Below, in pieces: positions 13,955 through 64,000 of a DNA stretch of 64,000 nucleotides. The translations under genes and the position numbers were made by a program. This DNA is from Paraspadella gotoi (taxonomy: Eukaryota; Chaetognatha): NCBI GenBank assembly GCA_051294375.1, contig CM119264.1, positions 21,609,582 through 21,673,581 on the forward strand, read 5' to 3'. The notes under the pieces are model-generated. The model worked only from the letters and a program-made list of their open reading frames with translations, ran no database searches and was not told the DNA's origin. Each line of letters opens with the position of its first letter. Position 1 is the first letter of the stretch.

Positions 13955-15072
13955 ACACACACTCCCACACACACTCATAGACTCACGCATGCTCTTCTTT
14001 TTTCCTTTTTCCTTTCTCGTTTCCCATTTCTTTGTCTTCTAACTCCCACAACTTACTTTACCTTACTTTTCTTTTTTTTCGCAACTTTCCCTCTTTTCTC
14101 ATCCCATCAGTTCAGTCAGTTAAACAACAGAAAATATTCCATCTTTTTTTTTTTAAATTAAAAGAGAAACGTAAAATGAAAGAAAAAGATTTACCTCCTT
14201 TCATTGCCTCCAGATGGGTTTCAAGAAGAAGGGCGAACTAGTACGAGTTTTCAAAAAATATTCTTAAAGTCAGAAAAAAAATTTTAATAATGTAATACCA
14301 TTCTTTCTCAGTTCAAACAACAGTAACGAAAACTACCATTTTAAAAGATAAATGAGAAGTGTATATAAAATATTGAAAATTTAAAAAAAATGAAAAAAAT
14401 AAAAAAACCAGCTTTCCCAATGTCCCATTTCTAAAAAATGAAGAAACTTGGAAAAAGTAGTGAGAAATCGTGCGTTTTTTGTCTGTTGTCAACTTATTCA
14501 AACTGGAATTCTTCGCCCTCTGGGGGGCATCGGGGCAAGTTAGGATCACGTGACGACTAAACCCTTTCGTAGTCCACGACGACGAGGAAGACGATTATCG
14601 ACTTTTCAATTCCCTTCGCCGGATTTGAATTACTCTGCGATTTTGCGAGGGATTTGCGGTTCGGTGAGTTACAGCCGGGTTTGTGAGGTTGTCAAATTAT
14701 GTGTACATCCGGATTTTTATGACTCTCAACATCGGAAATGAGATGTTTTGGCCCAGGATCTCAATTTTAGTCCTTAATCCTCAATGTTCTTCGTTCATTG
14801 AGACGGGAGAGGGAGCTACAAACGTTAAGAGCCTCGAGAAAAAGGGAAAAAAAACCTGCTATGTGAATAAACAAAACTGTGAGTGAGTCTTGATTGAAAG
14901 TTTGCAGAAACCTGCTATGTTATTATATTGTAAGTGTGATGGAGGCCTTAAACCACCAAAGCCTGTCCAAAGTCAGGGACAAGATAGCTTATTTATTAAA
15001 TGAATGGATAATTTTTATTTTGGTTGTACCAATTTCATAGAAAGAAAAAAATAAAGATATGTACAAAAAACA

Positions 15073-15156
<84 letters not shown>

Positions 15157-18100
15157 AAAAATCCTTCATATAATTCGGAGATATTCAACATCTTCGTAAC
15201 ATTTTGATCTTTTGTCAGTTAATCCGCAACCGCATCTGCCTCCCATTTTCTTTTTCATTCGCTTCACGGCATCCTCCAAGGGCGCTCAAGCTTTCACAAC
15301 CTTTTGCCCTTTTAAGCTCCGTGACGGGCACCAGCACCGAACTCCCATTCCACCTCCATTTGCAAACGCAATCCATGGGCCTTCTCAATTATGGTCTCCT
15401 TCAAAGATTTTGAGAGAAGGACTCGAAAACCAAGACTCCAAAATGCAGCTCCTAACCTCTCGTTACCTCTCGAATATCTACCCTGTTTTCCAACTTCCTT
15501 ACTAACTTGAAGTCCCGGAGTCGAAAATGCTCTCCGTCGGTTTTGTCCAACACCTCGATTCTTCCACCGGGGCTCAACTTCAGAGAGAGAGAGAGAGAGA
15601 GTCAATCGACGACGTCAATGCCGACAAGTTTCTTGTGGCAGATCGCTCAGCAGAAGAAGACCTGGAAGGTCATTTCCCCCATACGGATTCATCGTCGCCC
15701 GAATATTGCTTCCCTCTTCCAAGAGGATGCCAATGTTGTTAATGATGCGAAAACCCAGATATTGTATCACGTCACTCGAAGATAAATATCCGGAAATGCT
15801 CTCGCCCCATCCCAAGCAATTGAACTTGTCCTGGGCTTGGATCCATGCTTGGAGGATTTCAATGCTCCCAGGCCGGTTCATGGCTAATTTCCAAAGAGCC
15901 AGAGGGACATAACAGAAGTTAGTGAACTTTGCAATGCCCTCTACAGCTCTATCGCGAGATTTTTCTTTCTTAATCAGAATTTATGATTACAATTATGGCT
16001 ATAGTTGATAACTGAATAAGTTACGAATAATCTAATCATTGAAAAATAACACTGCAAATTAAAAATCCCACCCTTTTTGTTTTGTTTTGTTTTGTCATGG
16101 TCCCTATTTTTCTCTCTCCCCTCCTTGCTCGACACGCCTCCATCTTCAGTTACCTCCTTCGTCCGGCATTTTTTTTTTGTTTTCCATTTTTCTTTCCTTT
16201 CTACTTTCCCTTACTCGACTCATTGCCCCCTCCTCCATCACCCTTGCCACCCCCCTGTCCCCCCTCGGCCCGTCCCTGTTTTTCTCTCCTCTACAGATAC
16301 GCTCTGATGACGTGGCCGTTCGGCGAGCCTCTTTGCCGTCTCGTGGAGTACGTGCAAACATCAACGGCTTTCGTCTCCATCTACACTCTGATGTTCATGT
16401 CCCTGGAGCGTTACCTGGCGATCACCAGGCCCATCACCAGCATCACCATGCTCACCGCTAGGTGGAGGAATCACGTGACGCGAAGGGAAAAAGAATACGA
16501 ACTAAACGCCTGCATTATTTTCTCCAATTTTAGGCGAACTTACAAACTGGCGATTTCAAGTTGGGTCCTCACCTTCGTCTGCATGATTCCTTACCTCGTC
16601 TACGTGCAGGAGTACAGTTACGTCTATGAAGGAAAAAACCGGACGATTTGCATTAACTCTCTACGAATCCAGTTGAACAAAACGCCGTACAGGTCGGCCG
16701 CCATTTCTTCGTTTCTTATTTTTTTAAAGAAGATCGCTGAGGAATTGTTGGCAGGGGCGGCGATAGGGGGGGACACCCTCGCCTCAGGCGAGGGGCCCGG
16801 GCACCAGGGGGGCCCGGTAGAAGAGAGAAAAAAGAAGGAAAGAAAATATGAAAAAAAGAAGAAAAAAGAAATCAGAAAGGCTGACTAATTCAGACCTTGC
16901 GTTCAGATTGTAAAAAAAGGCACAATGATTTTGATAGAATTTTTCTCATAAAAATGTGTATCTTGAGTAACTTGTTTGAGTGACTCAACTAGTTTCTTGC
17001 CATTTTCTTTATTGTTTTTTTAAAACTTTTTACTATACTGTACAGCCTGTAATGTTTAAACATTAGAGCCATATTTTTTAATATTCGGAAGGTTTGACTA
17101 ATTCAGACCCCTCGCTCAGTCTAGTCTAGGCACAACGATTGTGATTGTGATATATAATCGTATCTCTATTGCCGCTCATGGTTAAAAATAAGCGCTAAAT
17201 CGTTAAATTGCATGTTCAAAAATCCAAACTTTAAATTGATGATTACTAAATAATATTTCCTTATTTATATGTATGAAAGTAGCTAAAGTCTATAAAAGTG
17301 AAAGAAAAAGTAAAATAATATTTATAAACATTATCGATAGCTACATTCATCCGTAATTCCTATCTACACTACAGGGTTTTTCATGCCGTATTTTTGGTGG
17401 CGTCCTATTGCATTCCTTTGAGCTTGATTATTCTCGTGTACTCCTTGCTCATCAGGCGACTCCTCTGCAGGTAAACCGCCTGCTCCTCACGAAAAGCACA
17501 CATGACATTTACAATCACTTTGTATTATGTATTCCTGTCTTAAATTTCTAAATTAACGACCTTCACGTATTTAAACACAGCGGTTCCTTGCAAGAGCTCC
17601 ACGAGGGAGAAGACCGGAAGAGGAAGAAGAAGAGGGGAAAAGAAAAGTTGAGTGAACCCAGCAACGACCGGCAGAGGAATATACGAAAATCGCGACGAAA
17701 AGCCACGAGGATGGTGAGTAAATTTGTGTGTAAATATTTATTTAACCGTTATCAGTATTAACCGCACTGTTTGTCTCATCTAAGTAAAAAATATTAAATA
17801 TCTGACTGCATCTGATTGAATTGTTGCAGTTTTAAAAAATTATGAACTAAGTCTATCTCAATATTCCAGTAAATTTAAAGCGAGAAATATTCTCCACGGT
17901 CCAAATAGGCGAGAGACAATATTCTGGATAAAAGATCGTCAAATGTTATTCTTCCCGTAATATGCAAAATTGAAATTTTAAAGCCTCGGAGCCCGCCATT
18001 TTAGCCTAACTTCTTTATCAGAAATCCATCGCCTTCTTTTTAAAAGGTTCATAATTGAGAATATTCGACGACGAAGCCGAGAAAATGAGACGCCGACGGC

Positions 18101-20540
18101 CCGAACGTTTTTTACGTCGGCCATTAGTCGTCATAGTCGTCGTCGCTTTCGTCGCCGCCGCCACCGTCACCGCCCCTCGCAGCGGCAGATGGCGACTTGT
18201 TTTCTCGAAAAAAAAAAAAAAGGCCATTAGCAGAGACTCGCGAAAAAACGGAGGGTCTGTCAGTCATCGTCTGGAGTCGGCGGCGATGGTTCTTGTTGAT
18301 GTTTTTGCTTTGCAAATTCCACATGTCGCCAAAGGGAATTATACTCGTCTTGGTCGCGTCCTTCAAATTTTTTTGTTGTCGAGAGTGATTTATGATTTTA
18401 CTTTCACGAAGAGAATAGTAGTACTCGTTACTTTTTCCTTTCGCCAAATGGGATCCCTCATTTCTCCCCGCAGTTACACTGTCGCACTCTCCACCCTTAT
18501 TCTCAACCACATTTTTTCCACCTCCCCCCCTTCGCTCCCCAAAAGGTCATTTCTCTGATCCTCATCTTCGTCATCTGCTGGACACCCCTTCAAGTCTTGC
18601 TGGCGGTTGAAGCCTTTACGGATTTGCAAAAGACGGTGTGGATCATCTGGTACCAGATCGCCAGCAACTGCCTGGCCTACATGAACTCGGTGGCCAACCC
18701 GATCGTCTACACTCTGCTTTCGGCCAAATTCAGAAAGGCTTTGAGTCGGCTCACTCTGTGCAAGGGGGACAGGGACGACGTCGTCGTTCTGGCGAGGACG
18801 AACATCATCAAGATGAGATCGAGGGATCAGAACCTCACCGTCGGCTCGCAGGTACTGAGAGGGGAGGTTGGGGTCGGGAAGTAGCTCAAATTCACAGTTC
18901 AGCATATTGCGTAATGCGTATTGCTTAAAACTGAATAACCGAAAAGAAGCCGGGAAGTTGAGTTAGCCAACATGTTCGCTGTTTATACGTATCAGAGATT
19001 AAGAAAAATATCCGCTTTGCAGTTGCGTGTCGATTCATTCTTAACTACATATTATTCTTAATACGATATTAATATATATCTATGGTTGACTTTGATTTGG
19101 GGCAAAGCAAGAATTTCGTTTTAAAATTTTTAACCAAAGGAGACGACGGGATCGCTGATAACGACGACAATATCGGAGAAAAAGCCCCGGATGTTGTGAG
19201 GATGAGTATCGTCGAGAGATTGATACGCGCAATTCAATTGGTGGGTGATGATTGCTCGTCTTTCCTTCTGCTTGCCAAATGAAAGGAAATCTAACGATCC
19301 TTTTTTTTTCTGGATGGCTTGGGGCTTATGGTTTACAATCACGGCGCTCAACATTTGCATCTATCGCTTTTCATCTCTAATATCTCTGACACCGTCCTAT
19401 GTTTTAATTCCTAGCTTTTAGATGAAGCTTCGTGAACACTAATTTTTTAAAATTTTTATATTCTTTCACCAAACTATTGATCTCATGCACAATAAACAAA
19501 ACCCGCAAAACTACTTCTATTCTTATTATTTCAATCTAAAAGCTTTTTGTCTTTTTGTTTGTGGAGAAACTCAATAAGTCACTTTTCGGTCGGTCTGTCG
19601 TTCTGTCTGTCGGTATGTCTGTCCGTCGGTCTGTCCCACTAACGTTAAAAATGCATATAATTCGCCTATAGTAGGTTGCTCATTTGTTAAAACAGGAAAA
19701 AAACAGTGCATGTCATAAATACAAGGATCATGTCATGTCATATAATGTGGAAATACTCGTGAAAATAAAGTCACTGCGGTGAAACACTTTGTAATCACCG
19801 TTCTTTTTATTATGCGTCTAACCTGCTCTGACAAGAATATCTATGAAACTATCATTGATATAAATTTTCTTTTGTATACAGCTGTATGTACAATCCAGAT
19901 TGCTCGGAATGTGATGCCACAATACTCTTGTTTTCATCTTTATTGGGTTTTTGATTATTTAGTAACATAGTTCCACTGTTTCTGATCAAAAGAAATACTT
20001 TTTATTTCATAAATTTTTTCTCGATGAGCGAACGACCTTTTATTAAAATCTTTCGCTGGAAAATGTCATTTCGATTTACACCAGTAAAAAAATTTCATTT
20101 CTCTAACTCAGTTTCCACAGCGTTTCCTATGTTTTGATTTCTTTTCCATAATAATGTTTTCGTTTCTTCTTCTATCTCCCAATCTCGATCAGGTCTTGGA
20201 GACGGGAGGTCAAAGGTCGCCGATGATCGTGGTGGCGCCGCGACCCGCCGCCTCCGCCGCCCCCGACATCGGAGCTCAAATATGTCGTCAAGAGGAAAGG
20301 AATTCGATCAAGTCGACGCTGGCGCTGCGGTTCGGCGGCGGAGGAGGAGGAACGGTCGGAAACGCCGGGGGGCGCTCCAGTCGCGCCGAGTCGTCGGATC
20401 AGCGATCCGGCGCTTCGGGGGCGTCGGGGGCGTCGGCAACAGTCGCTGCTTCGCCAGGCGTTCAAGACGACGCCGACTCTTTCGGCTCCAAGCATAAAAA
20501 TTGGGAGAAGATGAACGGATTTCAAAAGTGTAACATATGA
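3928..20540 (+). CDS. Rhodopsin-class GPCR, allatostatin A/galanin-like neuropeptide receptor (9 exons)
   Basis: Seven-transmembrane receptor predicted to bind a neuropeptide at the plasma membrane and signal through G proteins. Exons: 3928-4116, 4688-4784, 8312-8450, 16297-16461, 16534-16692, 17375-17470, 17581-17713, 18546-18851, 20193-20540. All introns are GT-AG, phases agree throughout, and the product is 543 aa. Visible landmarks: Ser-rich N-terminus with NGS sequons near residues 52-60; Asn100 in TM1 (LAANLTV); LAIAD with Asp128 in TM2; WPFG and Cys155 before TM3; ERY 179-181 in place of DRY; PITS just after it; Cys236 in loop 2 next to sequon NRT; Pro264 in TM5; a very basic loop 3 (residues 283-326); CWTP 337-340 in TM6; NPIVY 377-381 in TM7; Cys398 as a possible palmitoylation site; then a long Gly/Ser/Arg-rich tail. 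WPFG, the PITS motif and EGKNRT-C in loop 2 resemble allatostatin A and galanin receptors. The ligand assignment is inference. Confidence 0.88.
4117..8311 (+). other. GPCR introns 1 and 2 (non-coding apart from exon 2)
   Basis: Contains the small exon 2 (4688-4784); otherwise intronic. Holds an AT tract near 4341-4372, a GGC/GGT-rich minisatellite (5641-5805), an imperfect (GA)n run near 6241-6330 and a GAC/GTC-rich patch near 7170-7230. Open frames between 7250 and 7650 on both strands show no recognisable domain and look like chance frames in GC-rich sequence. Confidence 0.6.
5641..5805. repeat. GC-rich minisatellite, about 50-bp period
   Basis: A unit beginning GCGGTGGTGATAGGGG recurs at 5641, 5691, 5730 and 5780 (spacings 50, 39, 50). 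Lies inside GPCR intron 2. Confidence 0.9.
8764..8827. repeat. (GA)n microsatellite
   Basis: About 32 GA dinucleotides in GPCR intron 3. Confidence 0.95.
9289..9352. repeat. (GA)n microsatellite
   Basis: About 32 GA dinucleotides in GPCR intron 3. Confidence 0.95.
10397..12006 (+). mobile_element. Tandem array of a tRNA-derived SINE (four units, last one truncated)
   Basis: Units start with GTAGTGGTAGTATTTCATAC at 10397, 10824, 11248 and (altered) 11768. Units 1 and 2 are 427 and 424 bp, unit 3 about 520 bp, and unit 4 stops at 12006 in CATCGTCTTCCAC. Each has a Pol III box-B-like motif, GGGTTCGCGCCC, downstream of GGCG-GGAGGTAGCACG, typical of tRNA-related SINE heads. A diverged single copy sits near 50 kb. 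Short open frames in it are not conserved between units, so I treat it as non-coding. Confidence 0.75.
14940..15050 (-). repeat. Short AT-rich dispersed repeat
   Basis: The reverse complement reads ATGAAATTGGTACAACC..., then ATTATCCATTCATTTAATAA, then AGCTATCTTG. The same order is found at 26556-26680. Shorter copies lie at 2147, 36270 and 56378. Non-coding. Confidence 0.65.
15067..15158. repeat. (AAAG)n microsatellite
   Basis: About 23 tandem AAAG units in GPCR intron 3. Confidence 0.95.
16693..17374 (+). other. GPCR intron 5
   Basis: Opens with a weak donor (GTCGGC). Contains a GC-rich stretch (16750-16815) with the inverted repeat CCTCGCCTCAGGCGAGG and a start, CAGGGGCGGCGATAGGGG, that recalls hAT transposon ends. 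Two related 55-60 bp sequences lie at about 16877 and 17091. No coding exon seen. Confidence 0.5.
17714..18545 (+). other. GPCR intron 7
   Basis: Between the loop-3 exon and the TM6-7 exon. Contains a GTC/GCC-rich patch at 18055-18190 that gives spurious open frames on both strands. Nothing else recognised. Confidence 0.6.
18852..20192 (+). other. GPCR intron 8 with a MITE-like copy
   Basis: Last intron, before the tail exon. Carries MITE-like copy 2 at 19558-19804. The rest is AT-rich without recognised features. Confidence 0.6.
19558..19804 (-). mobile_element. MITE-like element with GGTC core, copy 2
   Basis: Contains AATAAGTCACTTTTCGGTCGG, a CTGTCGGT-rich core, AAAAATGCATATAATT and, at the far end, AATAAAGTCACTGCGGTG and CACCGTTCTT. 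All match the reverse complement of the copies near 29.8, 38.4 and 47.8 kb. Confidence 0.7.
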
Positions 20541-20606
20541 AAAACTTAGAGACTTCGAAATCAGAAAACCGTTTCCATCCTAATTTTTGCTATCGTCGTC
20601 GTCGTC

Positions 20607-20642
<36 letters not shown>

Positions 20643-21091
20643 CTTTTTCTTTTTGTTCCTTTTTTTCCCGCGAGACGAAAAAAAAAAAAAAATAGATCTC
20701 GTATTAATGGTGACGTCGTAAATTTATTTTCCCTTTTTTTCACACACCCGCCCCACAAATTCTTTTCATTGTTTTTATTTATTGCGTTTTGTTTATTTTG
20801 TTATATCAAGAATCTGATGAAGATAAGTGCTTCCTGGACGTTTTGTTATTACGGTAGTGCTTTGTTCCCCCCCCGTGGAGACTATCCCTCTTCGTCCAAA
20901 AAATTTGTCGTAAATTTTGATCATAACGAAATACGAATAATTCAAAATTGTTCTCTCTTTTTTTAGCCTTTCGTTAACCCTAACTTGAAATTGCGAAAGC
21001 GAAAGGCCTTGTTCATTGATTTTTTGTAGCCGTCGGGGTCAACCGCCCACTATCTCATCGCTTTTTAGTTAATTTAAGTTGTGCGAAAGAA

Positions 21092-21097
21092 AATAAA
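21092..21097 (+). terminator. Candidate polyadenylation signal of the GPCR gene
   Basis: AATAAA about 550 bp after the GPCR stop; a second lies at 21496-21501. Which is used cannot be told from sequence. Confidence 0.3.
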
Positions 21098-23459
21098 AAC
21101 CGTGATTCAAAATTCGATTTTGTTAATTCTATTATTCGTCTAACGTTTTATGCTCTACGACACGTTAAATGACACAAAAAGACAAAAAAAACCTCATTCG
21201 CATCACAAAGGACAGACATAGTTTACGGAAAAAAATAAAGAAAAAAAAAGGCAGATATAAAACACAGCATTGACCACTATGACCGTTGATATTTTTTTTT
21301 TCGGATTGACCAGATCCGTACGTCGTATTTACACCGCAACGTTGATTATGAAACGAGATATCCCTTGTGCGTTTAGCGTGACAGAACCGCGCGTGCAAAC
21401 GAATTTCCACCTACACTAAGCCTCTAAGGACTTTTTTTTTTTGCTTGTGAGAGCGTGTCAGTGGATGTGCAAGACGGTGAGCGTGCGAGAGACTAAATAA
21501 ACGAGTTTCGTTAAAAAAAAAACAGAAAACAAATGTTCGCGAGAGTCACATTAAGCGAGGGATATAAAAAACTTAAATGTACAAACGTGTGTAGGTACGT
21601 ACACAAGCCACAAAAAAAATGTACATGTTTGTGTCAAGCTTGCTTCCTGAACCCCGAGGGCGCAAAACTTAAAAAAAAATTGTGGTTTGTCGTCCTCATT
21701 GGAAATGAAGGTTCAGGCTCAAGGGCGAAAAGATAAAAAATTCTAACAAAACGAAAATAGAAGTAAAACAACCGAAATTCAACGAGTAATATATAGTTAG
21801 AAAGATGGCGACAGAGGGTTGGGAGAGAGGAGGGGATTTTTCTTCTTTTTTTTAGTTTTGAATTTTGTTTAAAGACGTCCATGGTAACGGGGATGCGTTG
21901 CTAAGCAATTGTATGATTAATTCCGACAGTTCGTGTCGTTTGCGACCTGAATAGGGAAGGTAAAATAGTTTTGCACTACGGCACATTTCTTAACTTATTT
22001 ACTCAAACTGCTTTTTCAAAATATTTTTTTTATAATGATTTTTTTCTAGTTTAATATCAGGGATTTTGAATTTGTAAACCTTCGCTGCTTTGAGCGATGG
22101 ATTTTTTGTGGTTTTCTTATCCGTTAATGAAAAGACAATGATTTACCTCTACCGCCTGAATGAAGATTTTTTGACTAGAGTTGATTTGTGAATCGATGAT
22201 GAGAGGGCGTTGTAAAGATCTGATTGGCTGGTATGCAGTCTGCGCCCTGCGTAGCTGTGAGTCAGTTGAGGTTTCGATGATGGTAACGCATAGTCGAGCC
22301 TGTGAAGAAATAAATATTGTCAGAACCATTTTACTATATATGCCGAGCACATCATGGGTTTTTCTCAGCAAAAAAATTTAAGACCTTCTAATTATTTCTA
22401 GTACCAAACTGAAAATTCGTCTTAAATTTTTTAGGGTTATCAAGCGGAGTTAAGAAGCAAAGGCCCGGATAACCATCAATATGTGGTCTTTAGTAGCGGT
22501 CGATATGCGGGCCTCTATGTTATAAACATTTAAAGCTGTAGTGAGTTAGAGAAAAACATTTAATTTTAAGCAACAGTTGATAGTCTACATAATACATATG
22601 AACATTTTACGGACGAGTGTTTTGAATTGTGGCGAATCTACAGAGTGAGAAAACGAAATCACCTAAATTGTGAGGAAAAACGTTTTATTAGTTTCGAAAA
22701 ACCTAACAACATGAGCTTCTTGAAAAGTCGTTTCTACCTACGCTTTCATCTAGAGACAGGCTCTTCATTCTCGAAAGTGCTCTGCGTTAGAGAAGCTTGA
22801 AAGAGAAAGATTAAAAAGCAAAAAGATTTACCACGAATTCCTTTTTAAACTTGACAATTTCTTTTATTTTTAAGAAATTTAACGTAATATATTCTGCCGA
22901 CAGTCTCTCACATTGGTTTTTTTTTTCGTTTTTTATTCGTCAGTACGGTTTACAATTCGTTTCAAATCGAATGTCTTGAGCTTTTGGAACGGGAAATAGG
23001 CGAGTACAAAGTTTGGATATAAATATACGTTTTGGATGTATGTATATAGTTTGTCAATGAGGGAAAATAGAGTAAAAATTATTCGAGTAGCCAATGGCGT
23101 GAGATTGCAATTTTTTTTTAAAAATGATATCTCGCAAAAGCTTTTGATTACGATAATATTTAGGCAATAAAAGCGCGGAAAAAGCCAAAGGGAATTTTTT
23201 GTGACGTTTTTCATCTCAGATTCGCGAAAACCGAGACAAACGTCGAATCCGCAGACGACGGGGAGTAAAAACCATAACAAGAAAAGAAAAAAGACGAATG
23301 TAAAACAAAATAGCATTAAAAAATATTTATGATATGGGCAAATCATGAAGTGGAGCTGAAGTGATAATTGTAAAAATATAAGAAAATGTCAAAGCTTAAA
23401 AAAAGTTTGAATAATTAGAAATAACCACAAAAATTAAACAAACATAAATTATATGTTTG

Positions 23460-23460
<1 letters not shown>

Positions 23461-23497
<37 letters not shown>

Positions 23498-23626
23498 NNN
23501 NNNNNNNNNNNNNNNNNNNNNNNNNNNNNNNNNNNNNNNNNNNNNNNNNNNNNNNNNNNNNNNNNNNNNNNNNNNNNNNNNNNNNNNNNNNNNNNNNNNN
23601 NNTCTCTCTCTCTCTCTCTCTCTCTC
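23461..23626. repeat. (CT)n tract containing a 105-bp N gap
   Basis: CT repeats run into Ns at 23498 and out of them at 23602, so the unresolved sequence is most likely more of the same microsatellite. Confidence 0.9.
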
Positions 23627-23767
23627 AGCAATCATCAAGTGGTCATTTAGTTCCAGCTGTCTCAGGATTCCCCTGACGATAAAATTTTCTCATTATTTCT
23701 GTCAACTTCTTTTCCTCCAAACTGTTTCTCCTCGTCACTGCATATGAGGTCTCGTCAAAATATTAAA

Positions 23768-23773
23768 TTTATT
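23768..23773 (-). terminator. Candidate polyadenylation signal of the twitchin-like gene
   Basis: AATAAA on the - strand, about 285 bp past the proposed stop at 24058. A weak call in AT-rich sequence. Confidence 0.3.
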
Positions 23774-23871
23774 TTTATCGGGATATGACAAAATTGGTTA
23801 GTTGTTACAATTGAAAAGTAAAAGGCTCATCTCTCTTTCTCTCGCTGTCTGTCTATCTCGTTCTCTCGTTC

Positions 23872-23937
<66 letters not shown>

Positions 23938-24057
23938 GCTCTCTCTCTAACTTTAATCTATATTTTTTAAATAAAAAAACAATACTAAAAAAATTTATAG
24001 ACATAAAGAATTTCAAAACTCAAGAAGGAGAAAAAACTAAAATAAAATGTATCTCTA

Positions 24058-63448
<39,391 letters not shown>

Positions 63449-64000
63449 CTATCGCCGAGTGAGTGGGGGAGAGTGATAGGGATGCAGATTGGGGATAATG
63501 TGGAAGAGGAATAAAGGTTGAAAAAACCAAACCGATTCTACTAAAGACTCTCTTTCGCAAAGTATCGATAAAAAAATTTAAAAAATAAAAATCTATAATT
63601 CTTCGGGAGCTAAAATAAAAAAATGTACGTTTTTGCACGAACGAGGCCGAACTCTGGCACGTTCCGTCCGAAAAGCGAGTTACGACCCACGGACGCGTCC
63701 AAATCCCGCGCCAAAGAGAAAGGCGCGGGCGAGCGGAACAGATATATATATATTAAGGCGGGCCAAAATTGATCATTTTTTATCATTAGGAGTTCTGTAA
63801 TCTATAATTCAATATATAATATAATATTTAATCAATATTTACTATTATGCCCTTAAGCGTACGCATACCCTTAAGCAACGACGTGAGCGATTGTACGCAG
63901 CGGTTGCGTGTTCGATAATAGGGCTCACCACTTATGGCAACGGGGTGACATGTGTGATGCTTGGGGTGTGAGGCATCTCCCGACAGCTGGCGCTCAAGGC
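63449..64000 (-). other. Twitchin intron reaching the window edge
   Basis: No exon recognised. The last 130 bp (GTTGCGTGTTCGATAATAGG, then GGGTGTGAGGCATCTCCCG) look like a diverged tRNA-related repeat, weakly similar to 31270-31390. The upstream exon (phase 1) must lie beyond 64000. Confidence 0.4.

Larger units (their letters stand above)
8451..16296 (+). other. GPCR intron 3, repeat-rich, 7.8 kb
   Basis: Non-coding as far as can be seen. Contains (GA)n tracts at 8764-8827, 9289-9352 and 9921-9990, a GAAA-rich run (about 10085-10185), the SINE array (10397-12006), a GGC run near 13141-13175, a (CT)n tract (about 13911-13951), one short dispersed repeat (14940-15050) and an (AAAG)n tract (about 15067-15158). 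Open frames at 12676-13119 and 15200-15900 have no recognisable domain; the latter could be a decayed element. Confidence 0.6.
20541..24057. other. Intergenic region between convergent GPCR and twitchin genes
   Basis: No coding exon recognised. Contains a poly-T tract (20610-20642), the 105-N gap inside a CT tract, a second CT tract (about 23870-23948) and candidate polyadenylation signals for both genes. The two genes end tail to tail about 3.5 kb apart, so their 3' untranslated regions may approach each other. Confidence 0.6.

Overview
The window is nuclear DNA of an invertebrate animal. The evidence is GT-AG introns in all three genes, AT-rich introns around GC-rich exons, many long (GA/CT)n tracts, tRNA-derived SINEs, and muscle and neuropeptide-receptor gene families. 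The species cannot be fixed. Three N runs (23498-23602, 54235-54244, 56855-56864) and several one-base frame breaks mark it as a draft assembly.

Left part, + strand: a nine-exon rhodopsin-class GPCR (3928-20540, 543 aa when spliced) that reads like an allatostatin A/galanin-type neuropeptide receptor. Its introns hold GA/CT tracts, a tandem array of a roughly 425-bp tRNA-derived SINE (10397-12006) and smaller repeats. From 20541 to 24057 lies an intergenic stretch between two convergent genes.

Right part, - strand: the 3' half of a twitchin/projectin-type giant muscle kinase gene, from 63448 down to a stop at 24058 and open at its 5' side beyond the window. I could place 34 exons (about 1,620 codons). 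Domain order is Fn3-Fn3-Ig-Ig-Fn3-Fn3-Ig-Ig-Fn3-linker-kinase-regulatory tail-Ig-Ig-unique tail. The arrangement just before the kinase matches the known family. The C-terminus is short: two Ig domains, then a Ser/Lys/Arg-rich tail.

Nested gene: inside the 14.4-kb twitchin intron (39960-54352), on the opposite strand, sits a five-exon Rab15-like small GTPase gene (49797-53763). Its last exon adds about 226 residues of low-complexity tail and no terminal prenylation cysteines. This gene and its placement are the most unusual features here.

Repeats: besides the SINE there is a dispersed MITE-like family with a GACC/GGTC core (five copies), a short AT-rich dispersed family (at least five copies), telomere-like CCCTAA repeats, a 100-bp minisatellite, a 27-bp satellite, and many microsatellites, some directly abutting splice sites. 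The apparent frame breaks in the twitchin and Rab genes are mostly homopolymer changes. One SINE unit is full of single-base insertions, so uncorrected long-read error is the likeliest cause.
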